DNA from: Alysiella filiformis
GTDB taxonomy: Bacteria; Pseudomonadota; Gammaproteobacteria; Burkholderiales; Neisseriaceae
DNA: 64,000 nucleotides
Direction: 5' to 3'
NCBI RefSeq assembly: GCF_014054525.1
Contig: NZ_CP059564.1
Span: 444,357-508,356 of the forward strand
The notes under the pieces are model-generated. The model saw nothing but the letters and a program-made list of their open reading frames with translations, made no database searches and was not told the DNA's origin. The translations under genes and the position numbers were made by a program. Of the stretch, positions 1-11,122 are shown piece by piece. Every line of letters starts with the position of its first letter. The stretch's first letter is position 1.

Positions 1-712
1 ACGGCACCTTCATCCTGACCATGGATAGATCACTCGGTTTCGGGTCTACACCCAGCAACTGATCGCCCTATTAAGACTCGGTTTCCCTACGCCTCCCCTA
101 CTCGGTTAAGCTCGCTACTGAATGTAAGTCGTTGACCCATTATACAAAAGGTACGCAGTCACACCATTAAAGGTGCTCCCACTGTTTGTATGCATCAGGT
201 TTCAGGTTCTATTTCACTCCCCTCCCGGGGTTCTTTTCGCCTTTCCCTCACGGTACTGGTTCACTATCGGTCGATGATGAGTATTTAGCCTTGGAGGATG
301 GTCCCCCCGTATTCAGACAGGATTTCACGTGTCCCGCCCTACTTGTCGTGCGCTTAGTACCATGATACTGTTTTCGGATACGGGGCTATCACCCACTGTG
401 GCGGACTTTTCCAAGTCCTTCTCCTAACAGTGCCATTATCACGCACAGGCTTTTCCGCGTTCGCTCGCCACTACTTGCGGAATCTCGGTTGATTTCTTTT
501 CCTCGGGGTACTTAGATGGTTCAGTTCTCCCGGTTCGCTTCGCCAGTCCTATGTATTCAGACTGGGATACACATTGCTGTGTGGGTTTCCCCATTCGGAC
601 ATCGCGGTATCATTGCTTTTTTGCCAGCTTCTCCGCGCTTTTCGCAGGCTTACACGTCCTTCTTCGCCTATCATCGCCAAGGCATCCACCTGATGCACTT
701 ATTCACTTGACT
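1..712 (-). rRNA. rrl: 23S ribosomal RNA, 5' part (runs off the left edge)
   Basis: Read on the minus strand, the sequence ending near 712 begins AGTCAAGTGAATAAGTG and continues into the conserved GGTGGATGCCTTGGCG block, which is the 5' end of bacterial 23S rRNA. Only about the first 700 bases are present; the remainder and the 5S gene lie outside the window. It is the distal member of the operon 16S - tRNA-Ile - tRNA-Ala - 23S. The exact mature 5' end is set by similarity and may be off by a few bases. Open frames in this stretch are not genes. Confidence 0.95.
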
Positions 713-984
713 CTATCATTTGAAGAACCTTTGACTTTGCAGAATACAGCGTTGACAACCATATTCTACTTAGATTCTCAAACAATAAAGCTTACTGCTT
801 TGTTGTGATACCCATCTTGCCTTTTGTGTTTCAAGACGGGTATTGATACAATCATCACCCAAATACTGTTGTTCAATTCTTTTTAACCTGAGTTTTGTTT
901 CAGGCTGCCTGAAATCAGTTTGCAAACTGATTTCAAACCAAATCAAACCAAAATTGTCTTTGTTTGTTGATTTCGGCTTTCCAA

Positions 985-997
985 TTTGTTAAAGAGC
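985..997 (-). promoter_or_regulatory. boxA-like antitermination element in the rRNA spacer
   Basis: On the minus strand the sequence reads GCTCTTTAACAAA, matching the boxA element (TGCTCTTTAACA) bound by NusB/NusE in rRNA antitermination complexes. Its place just upstream of the 23S gene is the usual one for a spacer boxA. This is motif recognition only. Confidence 0.6.
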
Positions 998-1195
998 GAT
1001 GCAATCAATTAACTGATAAAATCATCAGCAAATTGCAAATTAAAACAAGCAAGCTAGCCATTCTACACAAACTCGCTTTAATTTGCAATTTAAAAAAGAA
1101 AAATAATCAAAAATAAAAAATTAAACTTTTTAAGCTTAACTCTTTTTAAAAGTTTTTTATTTTATTTTTATTCCACTTTCAGGCTGCCTGAATCT

Positions 1196-1271
1196 TGGTG
1201 GAGGCAAACGGGATCGAACCGATGACCCCCTGCTTGCAAAGCAGGTGCTCTACCAACTGAGCTATGCCCCC
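1196..1271 (-). tRNA. tRNA-Ala(TGC)
   Basis: On the minus strand this is a 76-nt tRNA starting GGGGGCATAGCTC and ending in an encoded CCA. The anticodon loop CTTTGCAAG gives TGC (alanine). It has an intact D arm, T arm (GGTTCGATCC) and seven-base acceptor stem. It lies between tRNA-Ile and 23S, the standard arrangement for spacer tRNAs. Confidence 0.97.
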
Positions 1272-1292
1272 AGTATTCCTTTGTTTTGCAAC

Positions 1293-1369
<77 letters not shown>

Positions 1370-1527
1370 ATGAACTTATTTAAAACAAATCAAAGAAACA
1401 TCAAAATTTAAAATTTAAAAATAAACAATCTTAAACCTTATCATTTCTTCTTTAATCTGCTTTTTAATTCTTGCATCTATAATACGATTACCGATAAGTG
1501 TGAGTGCATTCAACCTCTTCTTTTCTC

Positions 1528-3070
<1,543 letters not shown>

Positions 3071-3257
3071 ATCTCTAACTTACTTAACTTCTGGTCTGCT
3101 TCAAAGAAATTAACAAGAAAATAAATATGAAAAACACATTCAATCTTATAAACTCTCAAAACAGTGTGAGGCTCAATACACTCACACTTATCGGTAATCT
3201 TTCATTTAAAGAACTTAACTTATCTCAATCAACTCTGCCGTAGCAGCGAAGAACCGA
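3071..3257 (-). other. 16S leader with processing stem
   Basis: This is the transcribed leader between the rRNA promoter and 16S. Bases 3175-3199 are the reverse complement of spacer bases 1486-1510 with one mismatch over 25 bp, so 16S is flanked by a long stem of the kind cut by RNase III. A TTCTTTAAA stretch at about 3205-3214 on the minus strand resembles boxA. Confidence 0.7.
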
Positions 3258-3286
3258 ATTATGCCCAATATGCCCAAACTGGTCAA
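3258..3286 (-). promoter_or_regulatory. rRNA operon promoter
   Basis: On the minus strand a -35 TTGACC (3281-3286) and a -10 CATAAT (3258-3263) are separated by exactly 17 bp. They lie about 190 bp upstream of 16S. This is the best sigma70-type promoter in the upstream region. Inference from consensus only. Confidence 0.6.
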
Positions 3287-3375
3287 GCATCGCCAAACTT
3301 TTTTTTGACAAAAACTGCAAAATATTTTGATTTATCACGAAATTTATTTTGACCATCAACTTTCAGGCAGCCTGA

Positions 3376-3475
3376 AATGGTGCAACAAGTTGCACCCTAC
3401 CCACACCCACAATCAAAACAGCAACCGCTTCGCGCCACACACACAAAGCGTGGGTATGGCGGCAAGACGCCATGT
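3376..3475. repeat. Fragments of two dispersed intergenic repeats
   Basis: At 3376-3402 lies a half copy of the GTAGGGTGCAAC repeat family (GGTGCAACAAGTTGCACCCTA). At 3447-3475 lies a copy of the hairpin repeat AGCGTGGGTATGGCGGCAAG, whose relatives sit at 31925-31954 and 52651-52678. The rest of 3287-3586 shows no gene. Confidence 0.6.
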
Positions 3476-3545
3476 ACACATTCAATACTCTGCTCCTTTG
3501 GGGAGGGCTGCCTGAAAAACCCTTTTCCAATAAAATAAGCACATC

Positions 3546-3581
3546 AATAAAAAACGTGGGTGTAAACACCCACGTCATTTG
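3546..3581 (-). terminator. Intrinsic terminator downstream of zipA
   Basis: On the minus strand a perfect hairpin (ACGTGGGTGT / ACACCCACGT, 2-nt loop) is followed by a TTTTTTATT tract. It lies just past the zipA stop codon, between zipA and the rRNA promoter region. Confidence 0.8.
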
Positions 3582-3586
3582 CTGCT

Positions 3587-5032
3587 TTATGAGAATAAAC
3601 GCTGCGCCAACACGCCCCCTGGCTCTATGCCCACTTTCAGCATTTCGCTTTGGCGGTCAAGCACATAGCTGCGTACGTCTTTGAGCCATTCGGTTGAGAG
3701 TTCGTTGATTTGGTCATCTACCAACTCCAAGTTTAATTTGGACGACAGGCGCACTGCCAAATTCATGAATTCGTCAAAATTGCTTTCGCCATGCGGTACG
3801 CGCGTGATGTCAAACAGCATACTGAAACCTTTGTAGGGCTGGCTTGCCAATAGGCTTGATGTAAACTGGCTGCCGTCTAGTGTTACTGCGCTGTATTTGA
3901 CTTCGCCACCCACTTCGCAAAAACCGAACGTGCCATCTTGCATCAGTTGGAAACCCAAATCTTCCAAAGTGGAACGCAATTCTATCCCCAAAATGCTGAT
4001 GCGCGATACCAAATGTATGGCAATGGTTTGGTCTACGCGCTCGCAAATTTGGTCAAGTGGCTGTGCGACTTCTAAAAAGGCGGGAATATCGGTCAGCAAA
4101 ATTTCGCCGTTCATTTTGTCGGCAAAACTTTTGACTTGGTGTCCAAACAAACTTAATTCGCGCTCGTTTGCCAAACCGTTGCGGCTGATGGCTTGCAAAC
4201 CAATGGCAAAGGCTTGATACATGACCCCTGGAATGGGTTCGGCTACCTGAAACAGACCGTCCATGGTGCAACCGACAATTTGAAAGCGGTAACGATTGGA
4301 CAAACGTGGCACGGCATACAATTCTTGTGGCTCGCGCAAGGAAACGTATGCCATGTAATCGGCACGCGCATCAAACCACGATAATTGGCTGCGACTTAAA
4401 TCGTGCAAATCCACCAATACTTCGCGTTTGATGGGTTCGGGCTGCACAATGGGCGCAGGCGTGGAAATGGGCGTGTGATTCATGGGCGAAACCAATTCGC
4501 GATTGGACGACCCCACCAAATCGGCAATGGGATTTTCAGGCAGGCTGACTTCAATGCTGTCTTCAATGGATTCGTTGGGTTCATCGTCTGTGCTTTGGCT
4601 GCTGGCTATTGCCCAGTTGAATCTGCCTTCGTTTGCCAAACCGATTGTGTCATCAACGGAAACGCTGGGGTTGGCTGATTTTATCAATTTGGGTGCTGGC
4701 ACATCGCGCGGCAGGGTGCTTGGCACGGGCTTGCTGTCTTCAATGGGCAGGCTGCTGACCACGGGCGTGGCAAGGCTGGGTGCGGGCGGATTGTTTTTGG
4801 TGGGTTTACTGGGTTTGTTTGCCGCTTTTTTGATTTTGCTGGGTTTCAGTTTATCTTGTTTGCCATCGCGCACGGATTGGGTTTTGTTGCCCAACAATGC
4901 GTCTCGGTCGGCGTGTCCAAATTGGTCGCGGATTTTGGCTCGATAGCGGTTTTCCTGAATCATGTTATAGGCAAACACGGCAATCAGCACCAGCAGCAAA
5001 AAGGCTATGATGATAAGTAGTGTGTCGTTCAT
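3587..5032 (-). CDS. zipA: Cell division protein ZipA
   Basis: A 481-residue protein with ZipA architecture. An N-terminal membrane anchor (residues about 4-23, LLIIIAFLLLVLIAVFAY) is followed by a short charged segment and a long linker rich in Lys, Pro and Ser (about 45-210). A C-terminal globular domain from about residue 225 matches the FtsZ-binding ZipA_C fold (QLSWFDARADYMAYVSLREP; LTLDI-type strands such as EILLTDIPAFLEVAQPL). The family tethers FtsZ to the inner membrane at the division site. The linker is long compared with E. coli ZipA (328 aa). The start follows GAGATTTAATCGTA, a weak ribosome-binding site, and gives a proper anchor. It has its own terminator and no operon partner. 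Confidence 0.85.
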   Translation of the reverse strand: MNDTLLIIIAFLLLVLIAVFAYNMIQENRYRAKIRDQFGHADRDALLGNKTQSVRDGKQDKLKPSKIKKAANKPSKPTKNNPPAPSLATPVVSSLPIEDSKPVPSTLPRDVPAPKLIKSANPSVSVDDTIGLANEGRFNWAIASSQSTDDEPNESIEDSIEVSLPENPIADLVGSSNRELVSPMNHTPISTPAPIVQPEPIKREVLVDLHDLSRSQLSWFDARADYMAYVSLREPQELYAVPRLSNRYRFQIVGCTMDGLFQVAEPIPGVMYQAFAIGLQAISRNGLANERELSLFGHQVKSFADKMNGEILLTDIPAFLEVAQPLDQICERVDQTIAIHLVSRISILGIELRSTLEDLGFQLMQDGTFGFCEVGGEVKYSAVTLDGSQFTSSLLASQPYKGFSMLFDITRVPHGESNFDEFMNLAVRLSSKLNLELVDDQINELSTEWLKDVRSYVLDRQSEMLKVGIEPGGVLAQRLFS

Positions 5033-5188
5033 TACGATTAAATCTCATTTTAAAACAAAAAATTACGCCAAAATGTACAGGCATCTTGTTTTTAAATATC
5101 ATTATTAAAAGGTAAATAGCTGGGAATTATAACTTATCTTGCCTTTTCAGGCAGCCTGAAAACGATTTTTCTGTGGGAAATGTGGTTT

Positions 5189-5755
5189 TCAAGCCGCATT
5201 GTTTTTGTTGATGAGATTTTGTAGGGGCAATTTTTCCCATTCTAAAAACGCGCTGGGGTCGGTTTTGCGATTGGGGGCGATGTGTTCGTGTCCTGTAATG
5301 GCATCAATGGGATAATGGGCGCAAATTGCCAACAGCAAATCGTGCAATGCGGCATATTGTTCGGCGGCAAATGGCTCAAAATCGCAACCTTCCAGCTCGA
5401 TGCCGATGGAAAATGTGTTGCATTTCTCGCGCCCTGCAAATTGCGATACGCCTGCGTGATACGCCATTTCATCGCACGATACGAATTGCACCACTTCGCC
5501 CAATCGGGTAACAAAAAAATGACTGGACACGCGCAAATCCACCAACTGTGTGAAAAAGGGGTGTTCGCTGCCTGAAATTTGGTTGGTAAACAGCTTTTCC
5601 ACCGCGCCTGTGCCGTATTCAAACGGCGGCAGTGAAATGTTGTGCAACACAATCAGCGTGATTGGTTCATTATCGGGACGCGGACAGCAGTTTGGGGAAA
5701 CTTTTTGTGTGGCAGGCTGCCATCTGCCGTTTTGCCAAGCATTTTGTGAAAACAT
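5189..5755 (-). CDS. ampD: 1,6-anhydro-N-acetylmuramyl-L-alanine amidase AmpD
   Basis: An amidase_2-family protein closely following E. coli AmpD. Visible are VLHNISLPP (zinc His), the ELEG motif and the zinc/catalytic segment GHEHIAPNRKTDPS near the C terminus. AmpD removes the peptide from anhydromuropeptides in the cytoplasm during peptidoglycan recycling. I chose the Met at 5755 (188 aa) because it aligns with known AmpD N termini and lies about 25 nt after a TATAAT hexamer on the minus strand. A start at 5806 would add 17 residues and cannot be excluded. A stand-alone gene; zipA lies downstream on the same strand with a DUS between them. Confidence 0.85.
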   Translation of the reverse strand: MFSQNAWQNGRWQPATQKVSPNCCPRPDNEPITLIVLHNISLPPFEYGTGAVEKLFTNQISGSEHPFFTQLVDLRVSSHFFVTRLGEVVQFVSCDEMAYHAGVSQFAGREKCNTFSIGIELEGCDFEPFAAEQYAALHDLLLAICAHYPIDAITGHEHIAPNRKTDPSAFLEWEKLPLQNLINKNNAA

Positions 5756-6044
5756 GATTTGACTTGATGGAACTGAAAACGCCATTATATTAGAACCTGC
5801 GTTCATAATCTTAATCGCTTGCTTTTATCGCCACTTCATGCGCCTACTGCGTTGGCTTTCCATGCCCATATGTTCAATATTGGCGTGAAAAGCCGCCTTG
5901 TATTCGCAAGAATGGTCAATAAAATCAAGTCATCAATCTTACGAACTCAGGTTCTTAAAATTTCGTTTCAGGCAGCACGCTGGTTATTGCAAGGCAAAAA
6001 CAGGCAGCCTGAAAAACAAAAACATATTGATTTAAAAGGAAAAT

Positions 6045-6680
6045 ATGTTAAAAACAGGCAAATTTCTGTTGCGTTTGGCGGGTATTTTGGTGCTGGGCGT
6101 GGCATTACTGGTGGGGTGGAGCGCGTGGCAGGTGTACGATTACGCCACACGCGCCACGTCCGATTATCATGCAGACGCGGCTTTGGTTTTGGGCGCAGCA
6201 GCATGGGGCGATAAGCCCTCGCCCGTTTACCGCGAACGCATTCAGCACAGCATTTATCTTTATCAAAATCAATTTGTTAAAAAAATCATTTTCACAGGTG
6301 GCACACCCAAACAGGGCTACCCCACCGAAGCGGAAGTGGGCAAAATGTTTGCCATCAAACACGGCGTGCCACCCAAAGACATCATCGTGGAAAACGCATC
6401 GCGCAACACGCTCTACAACATTCGCAATGCCAAACAGCTCATGCAACAACACGCCATCAAGCAAGTCATTTTGGTCAGCGACCCCGACCACATGGCGCGC
6501 GCCATGAGCATTGCCCAACATTTTAATGTGCCAGCCTATGCCTCGCCCACGCCCACCAGCCGCTATGTGGGCAGCAATCAGCGCAGTGAATTTTTTTGGC
6601 GCGAAGTGTTTTATTTGAGCCTGTTTCGCGTTTACCAAATGGGCAGCAAAATGGGCATATCGTTTCATTTTAATGCGTGA
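6045..6680 (+). CDS. DUF218 (SanA/YdcF-like) membrane protein
   Basis: A 211-residue protein with one N-terminal membrane segment (about 7-25, LLRLAGILVLGVALLVGW). A DUF218 fold follows: DAALVLGAAAWGDKPSP, FTGGTPKQGYPTEAEVG, ENASRNTLYNIRNAKQLM and a VILVSDPDHMARAM block. Relatives (SanA, YdcF, ElyC) act in envelope integrity; the substrate is unknown. The ribosome-binding site AAAAGGAAAAT is good. It is a single gene between ampD (divergent, 290 bp away) and the convergent nitronate monooxygenase gene, with a DUS just upstream at about 6001. Confidence 0.8.
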   Translation: MLKTGKFLLRLAGILVLGVALLVGWSAWQVYDYATRATSDYHADAALVLGAAAWGDKPSPVYRERIQHSIYLYQNQFVKKIIFTGGTPKQGYPTEAEVGKMFAIKHGVPPKDIIVENASRNTLYNIRNAKQLMQQHAIKQVILVSDPDHMARAMSIAQHFNVPAYASPTPTSRYVGSNQRSEFFWREVFYLSLFRVYQMGSKMGISFHFNA

Positions 6681-6704
6681 TGCGGTTTCAGGCTGCCTGA
6701 AAAA

Positions 6705-6720
6705 GGTTTCATGTGAAACA
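6705..6720. promoter_or_regulatory. parS-like palindrome
   Basis: GGTTTCATGTGAAACA matches the ParB-binding consensus TGTTTCACGTGAAACA at 14 of 16 positions, with mismatches at positions 1 and 8. It is intergenic. See the separate finding on the group of such sites. Confidence 0.35.
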
Positions 6721-6740
6721 TTTTGCCACCCCACAATCCC

Positions 6741-6780
6741 AAAAAAGGCTGCCTGAACGCATTTTCAGACAGCCTTTTTC
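6741..6780. terminator. DUS-pair bidirectional terminator
   Basis: AAAAAGGCTGCCTGAA and TTCAGACAGCCTTTTT form an inverted repeat with A and T flanks. It lies between convergent genes (DUF218 gene and nitronate monooxygenase gene), so it could end both transcripts. Paired inverted DUS as terminators are known in Neisseria. Confidence 0.75.
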
Positions 6781-6797
6781 CATTTTCAACAAACCAA

Positions 6798-7853
6798 TTA
6801 ACGCGACACCGCTTGCATGTATTCCGTTTCCAATTCATTCAACAAATCGGCTACGCTCAAATCGCGGCACAATGTTACGCCACGCCCAGCCCACAATGCC
6901 ATGTACTCCACATCACCTTCTTTGGCAGCTTGGGCGCGCAGAGCTTGGGTCATCGCATGATGTAAGGGATAGGGCAAAGTTTCATTTTCATGCGCCATGT
7001 TTTCACGCAAAAAGCGATTCACAATGCCACGCGCCATTTTGCCCGACCACAATTTCGTATGCACCGTAATGCCGCGCTGCACATCCAGCAACACATTTTT
7101 ATAAGCAGGGTGTATGCCCGATTCGTGGGTGCTTAAAAAAGCCGTACCCATTTGTGCGGCTTCTGCCCCCATGTTTTGCACGGCAGCAACTGCCTGCCCC
7201 GTCATCAAACCGCCAGCCGCCCACAAAGGAATGCGGACACTTTGTCGGCATTGCGTCAGCAAAGGGCGCAAACCCATGGGTTGAGCCACATATTGCGGCA
7301 TAAAGCCACCGCGATGACCGCCTGCCTCTCCGCCCTGCACCACCACCGCGTCTGCACCCAAATCCGCCCATTGTCGCGCCTCTTCCGCATGATTGACCGT
7401 GCCAACCACCGCAATATTGCGCTTTTTCAATTCGCGCACATGCTCATCAGAAATGATGCCAAAAGTGAATGAAGCCACCGCAGGTTGCGCCGCCAATAGC
7501 GCGTCAAATTGCTGTTCAAACAAAGGCGCAGCCTGTTCAGGCGCAGGCAAAGGCAAGCCACGCTGCCAATACATTTCAGCCAGCCACGCAGGCAAATCCC
7601 CTTTGACATTTTTGCTTTCTTCTTCCGACAAAACAAACAAATTGATGCCAAAAGCCCGATTGGTTTTCGCCATGATTTCATCGGCTTGCAACACGATTTG
7701 TTCGGGCGACAAAAAACCTGCCGCCAAAAAGCCCAAAGCCCCTGCCTGACACACTTCCGCCACCAAAGTGGGCGTGGTGGCACCGCCAGCCATGGGTGCT
7801 TGCACAATGGGCAAACGCAAATTAAATCGCTCAATCAAAGAAGGGGCAGCCAT
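6798..7853 (-). CDS. Nitronate monooxygenase-family flavoenzyme
   Basis: A 351-residue FMN-dependent TIM-barrel protein of the NMO / 2-nitropropane dioxygenase family. It has the N-terminal LPIVQAPMAGGATTP motif, the AFGINLFV strand, GTVNHAEEARQWADLGADAV and the phosphate-binding VQGGEAGGHRG loop, then PLWAAGGLMTG and MGTAFLSTHESG. Family members oxidise nitronates (propionate-3-nitronate) or serve as enoyl-reductase-like enzymes; the true substrate here is not known. The start has a good site (AAGGAAACATC). It is monocistronic. Confidence 0.85.
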   Translation of the reverse strand: MAAPSLIERFNLRLPIVQAPMAGGATTPTLVAEVCQAGALGFLAAGFLSPEQIVLQADEIMAKTNRAFGINLFVLSEEESKNVKGDLPAWLAEMYWQRGLPLPAPEQAAPLFEQQFDALLAAQPAVASFTFGIISDEHVRELKKRNIAVVGTVNHAEEARQWADLGADAVVVQGGEAGGHRGGFMPQYVAQPMGLRPLLTQCRQSVRIPLWAAGGLMTGQAVAAVQNMGAEAAQMGTAFLSTHESGIHPAYKNVLLDVQRGITVHTKLWSGKMARGIVNRFLRENMAHENETLPYPLHHAMTQALRAQAAKEGDVEYMALWAGRGVTLCRDLSVADLLNELETEYMQAVSR

Positions 7854-8650
7854 GATGTTTCCTTAACTCCAAAATTTATCGTAACGCCACATTTTATAGC
7901 TTTCATTTTTGGGCGACAACACGCATTTTTCCAATCACTTTATTATTTATTTAAAATAATTCTCACTATTATTTTAAATAAATTCATTTTCAACCGTAAA
8001 ATAGTTTAAAAATGATTTAATTAAACCAATTTATTTCATTCATCATAAAAAATAAAATCAGATGTGATTGAAAATCAAATTTTCATTTTTTACTTTAAAA
8101 ACAATTTAATTTATTTTTACAATGATTTTAAATTTGAAACCCAATTCCAATCCAAACCCGTTCTGCCATTTTCCAAAAAATCACAAAAAATGCGTTTAAT
8201 TTGTCTTGAAAATGGCATTTTTATAGTAAAAATGGCTTTAAATAACCATTCCCATTCAAACAAATCACAAACGATTTTTTTGCACATTATTTAATCAAAT
8301 TAAGTTAATGAAATCAATTTTCATATCAAAAAAGCAATTTTAAAATAAAAATCCCAATTTCCATTGTTTAAAACTATTTTTACTTAACTTCATTATTTTA
8401 AATGATTTATTTGATTTTTAAAAATGATTTAATTGCACCAAATTTTCAATATTTATTTGAAAAAATCATCAAACAACATAAAATGCCATTTTATTTCATT
8501 TTAAATGAAATTTTTATTTTGATGATAAATATGGTTTAATTGTGATTTTTCACTTATGTTCATTTTATTCATCAATATTGATTATTTTGTATATTTAAAC
8601 TAAATTGAAGGCAAAATGGGGGCAATTTTTCAGGCTGCCTGAAAAACAAA
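7854..8650. other. AT-rich intergenic desert between nmo and ruvC
   Basis: About 800 bp without a credible gene. From about 7950 to 8600 the DNA is extremely AT-rich and contains recurring motifs (AAAATGATTTAATT at about 8009 and 8420). I saw no TTATCCACA boxes, tRNA or strong promoter-terminator pair. The 76-codon open frame at 8064 has no ribosome-binding site and low-complexity composition, so it is not called. Confidence 0.6.
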
Positions 8651-8677
8651 ATCGCCCAAACATTCATTTGGGCGAGA
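8650..8677 (-). terminator. Terminator of ruvC
   Basis: TCGCCCAAA / TTTGGGCGA with a 6-nt loop (8652-8675), read on the minus strand and followed by TTTTG and more T residues. It lies past the ruvC stop. A DUS pair follows at about 8629-8645. Confidence 0.7.
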
Positions 8678-8734
8678 AATCAAAATCAGGAAAAATCAAA
8701 AAGAAAGAGGGTTTGCAAAATGATGAGGGCAAAT

Positions 8735-9265
8735 TTAAATTTGAAAGCGTCCGCCTTTAATCGCCAAACCACCCAAACGCCCTGCTAAACCATGTCCGCG
8801 CAAAGCATGGGTTAGGGCAACCGCCAATCCATCGGCGGCATCGGCTTGGGGCGTTCCCGATAATTGGAGCATATTTACCACCATGTGTTGCACTTGCTCT
8901 TTGGCGGCTTTGCCCTGCCCCACCACGGCTTGTTTGACTTGCAAAGCGGTGTATTCGTACACGGGCAAACCGCGCATCACCAAGGCGGCAATGGCTGCCC
9001 CCCGCGCTTGCCCCAACATGAGCGTGGCTTTGGGGTTCACGTTCACAAAAACCTGCTCAATGGCTGCCTGATTGGGGCGATAGGTTTCAATGATTTCGTC
9101 TATGTGTTGCACAATAATGGCGATGCGTCCTGCCAATTCATCGTTGGCAATGGTGCGTATGCAGCCCGATGCCACATAGTGATAATCGCGTCCGACTATG
9201 TCTATCACGCCAAATCCTGTGATGCGGCTACCAGGGTCTATGCCCAAAATGCGTGTTGGTGTCAT
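8735..9265 (-). CDS. ruvC: Holliday junction resolvase RuvC
   Basis: A 176-residue RNase H-fold endonuclease. All four catalytic acidic residues are present: D10 ([12 protein letters not shown]), E70 (AAIEQVFVN), D142 and D145 ([13 protein letters not shown]). RuvC cuts Holliday junctions in partnership with RuvAB; ruvA is 43 kb away in this window (52760), so the genes are dispersed as is usual in Neisseriaceae. The start at 9265 ([12 protein letters not shown]) matches the family. An in-frame ATG nine codons upstream is possible but unlikely. Confidence 0.95.
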   Translation of the reverse strand: MTPTRILGIDPGSRITGFGVIDIVGRDYHYVASGCIRTIANDELAGRIAIIVQHIDEIIETYRPNQAAIEQVFVNVNPKATLMLGQARGAAIAALVMRGLPVYEYTALQVKQAVVGQGKAAKEQVQHMVVNMLQLSGTPQADAADGLAVALTHALRGHGLAGRLGGLAIKGGRFQI

Positions 9266-9397
9266 GTTGTGTGATTCAATAAAGCAAAACAACGATTATA
9301 CGCAATGGCTTTTCAGGCTGCCTGAAAATGTCTTTGCAATCGTTTTTAAATGATAATAAAATTCATAATCAAAATAATTCACATAAAGGAAATGAAC

Positions 9398-10552
9398 ATG
9401 ATTATTTCATCTGCCAGCGATTACCGCGAAGGCGCACGCCGCCGTTTGCCACCGTTTTTGTTTCACTATATTGACGGTGGGGCTTATGCGGAACGCACTT
9501 TGGCACGCAATGTGTCTGATTTGGCAGACATTGCTTTGCGCCAACGTGTGCTCAAAGACATGTCGCAATTGGATTTGGGCATTGAATTGTTTGGCGAAAA
9601 ATTGAGTATGCCTGTGGCTTTGTCGCCTGTGGGTTTAACGGGCATGTATGCACGGCGCGGCGAGGTTCAGGCTGCCAAAGCGGCTGATAATAAAGGGATT
9701 CCGTTTACGCTTTCCACCGTTTCGGTTTGCCCGATTGAGGAAGTGGTGCCTGCCATCAAACGCCCCATGTGGTTTCAACTTTATGTGTTGAAAGACCGTG
9801 GTTTCATGACCAATGTGCTGGAACGCGCCAAAGCGGCTGGCTGTTCCACCTTGGTGTTTACGGTGGACATGCCCACACCAGGGGCGCGTTATCGCGATGC
9901 CCACTCGGGCATGAGCGGACAGCACGCGGCTTTGCGCCGTTATATTCAGGCAGCCTTACACCCACAATGGGCGTACGATGTGGGCTTAAACGGCAAACCG
10001 CATGATTTGGGCAACATTTCCAAATACATGGGCAAAGAAGTGGGCTTGGAAGATTACATTGGCTATTTGGCCGCCAATTTTGACCCGTCTATTTCGTGGA
10101 AAGATTTGCAATGGATACGCGATTTTTGGGACGGCGCAATGGTCATCAAAGGCATTTTAGACCCACAAGACGCAAAAGACGCGGTGCGTTTTGGTGCAGA
10201 TGGCATTGTGGTGTCCAACCACGGTGGCAGACAATTAGACGGTGTGCTGTCATCGGCACGCGCGCTGCCTGCGATTGCCGATGCGGTTAAGGGCGACATC
10301 AAAATTTTGGCAGATTCGGGCATACGCAATGGTTTGGACGTGGTGCGTATGTTGGCTTTGGGCGCAGATTGCACCATGATTGGTCGCGCATGGGTGTATG
10401 CTTTGGCAACGGCAGGCGAAGCAGGCGTGAGTAATTTGTTGAATTTATTTGAAAAAGAAATGCGCGTGGCAATGACCCTAACCAGTTGCGCCAAAATCAG
10501 CGACATCACGGCAGAATGCTTGGTGCAAAATCAAGCGGTTTTGTCTGAATAA
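9398..10552 (+). CDS. lldD: FMN-dependent L-lactate dehydrogenase LldD
   Basis: A 384-residue alpha-hydroxyacid oxidase-family flavoprotein that oxidises L-lactate to pyruvate and passes electrons to the quinone pool. Motifs follow E. coli Lld[57 protein letters not shown] and the active-site [10 protein letters not shown] (catalytic His) followed by [20 protein letters not shown]. The ATG at 9398 sits 7 nt after AAAGGA and matches the usual N terminus; upstream in-frame starts are spurious. It lies upstream of the lut cluster on the same strand but 570 bp away, so probably separately transcribed. Confidence 0.93.
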   Translation: MIISSASDYREGARRRLPPFLFHYIDGGAYAERTLARNVSDLADIALRQRVLKDMSQLDLGIELFGEKLSMPVALSPVGLTGMYARRGEVQAAKAADNKGIPFTLSTVSVCPIEEVVPAIKRPMWFQLYVLKDRGFMTNVLERAKAAGCSTLVFTVDMPTPGARYRDAHSGMSGQHAALRRYIQAALHPQWAYDVGLNGKPHDLGNISKYMGKEVGLEDYIGYLAANFDPSISWKDLQWIRDFWDGAMVIKGILDPQDAKDAVRFGADGIVVSNHGGRQLDGVLSSARALPAIADAVKGDIKILADSGIRNGLDVVRMLALGADCTMIGRAWVYALATAGEAGVSNLLNLFEKEMRVAMTLTSCAKISDITAECLVQNQAVLSE

Positions 10553-11122
10553 GCAGGTTTCAGGCAGCCTTTCATTCCACTACAAAATTTGAAAAAACAA
10601 GCCAAATCAATTTGAATCAAAACGGTAACTTTTATTTTATTTCAGTAGCTTACATTTTTAGGCTGCCTGAAATATGGGTTTAAAACGAAACCGTTGAACA
10701 TTCATTTATTTGGCTTACTTTTTGTAGGGCGGTGAAAGGCTGCCTGAAAACACCTTATCCCCTTTATTTTTCTATCAAAAATGCGACATTATGTCGCCAT
10801 CACATTTTTTCTTGTGGCTGATTGTTCACAGCGACTTTGTTTGAGATGGGATTCAGGCAGCCTGAATAATCCAAATTCGGCTAAAATAGGGGCTATTGAC
10901 AATTTGGGCGCGGAGTTGTTTTTTCAGACAAAATTATCAAATTCAAGGAGAAAATGCGAGCCAATGCTGTCCATTGGCGCGTATTTTTGACGCAGAAATT
11001 GGCGATTTTTGACGAAAAAACAACCGCGAAACAAATTATCAATAGCCCCCAATGCCTACACGCAATTTCAAAATTGCACCCAAACACAATCTCCAACAAA
11101 AACAAAGAAATGGACACAAGCC
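10553..11122 (+). other. lldD-lutA intergenic region
   Basis: This stretch of 570 bp has several DUS copies (about 10560, 10660, 10738, 10855) and a TTGACA at about 10895 without a clear -10. An 86-codon frame at 10954 has an AAGGAG site but overlaps the lutA start and has no recognisable composition; I left it out. No other gene is supported. Confidence 0.5.

Noticed and set aside
8064-8294. 76-codon ORF in the AT-rich desert
   Set aside because: No ribosome-binding site, low complexity, and sequence typical of random AT-rich DNA.
7950-8620. Possible replication origin in the AT-rich desert
   Set aside because: I found no TTATCCACA boxes in it and no dnaA or dnaN nearby; AT-richness alone is not enough.
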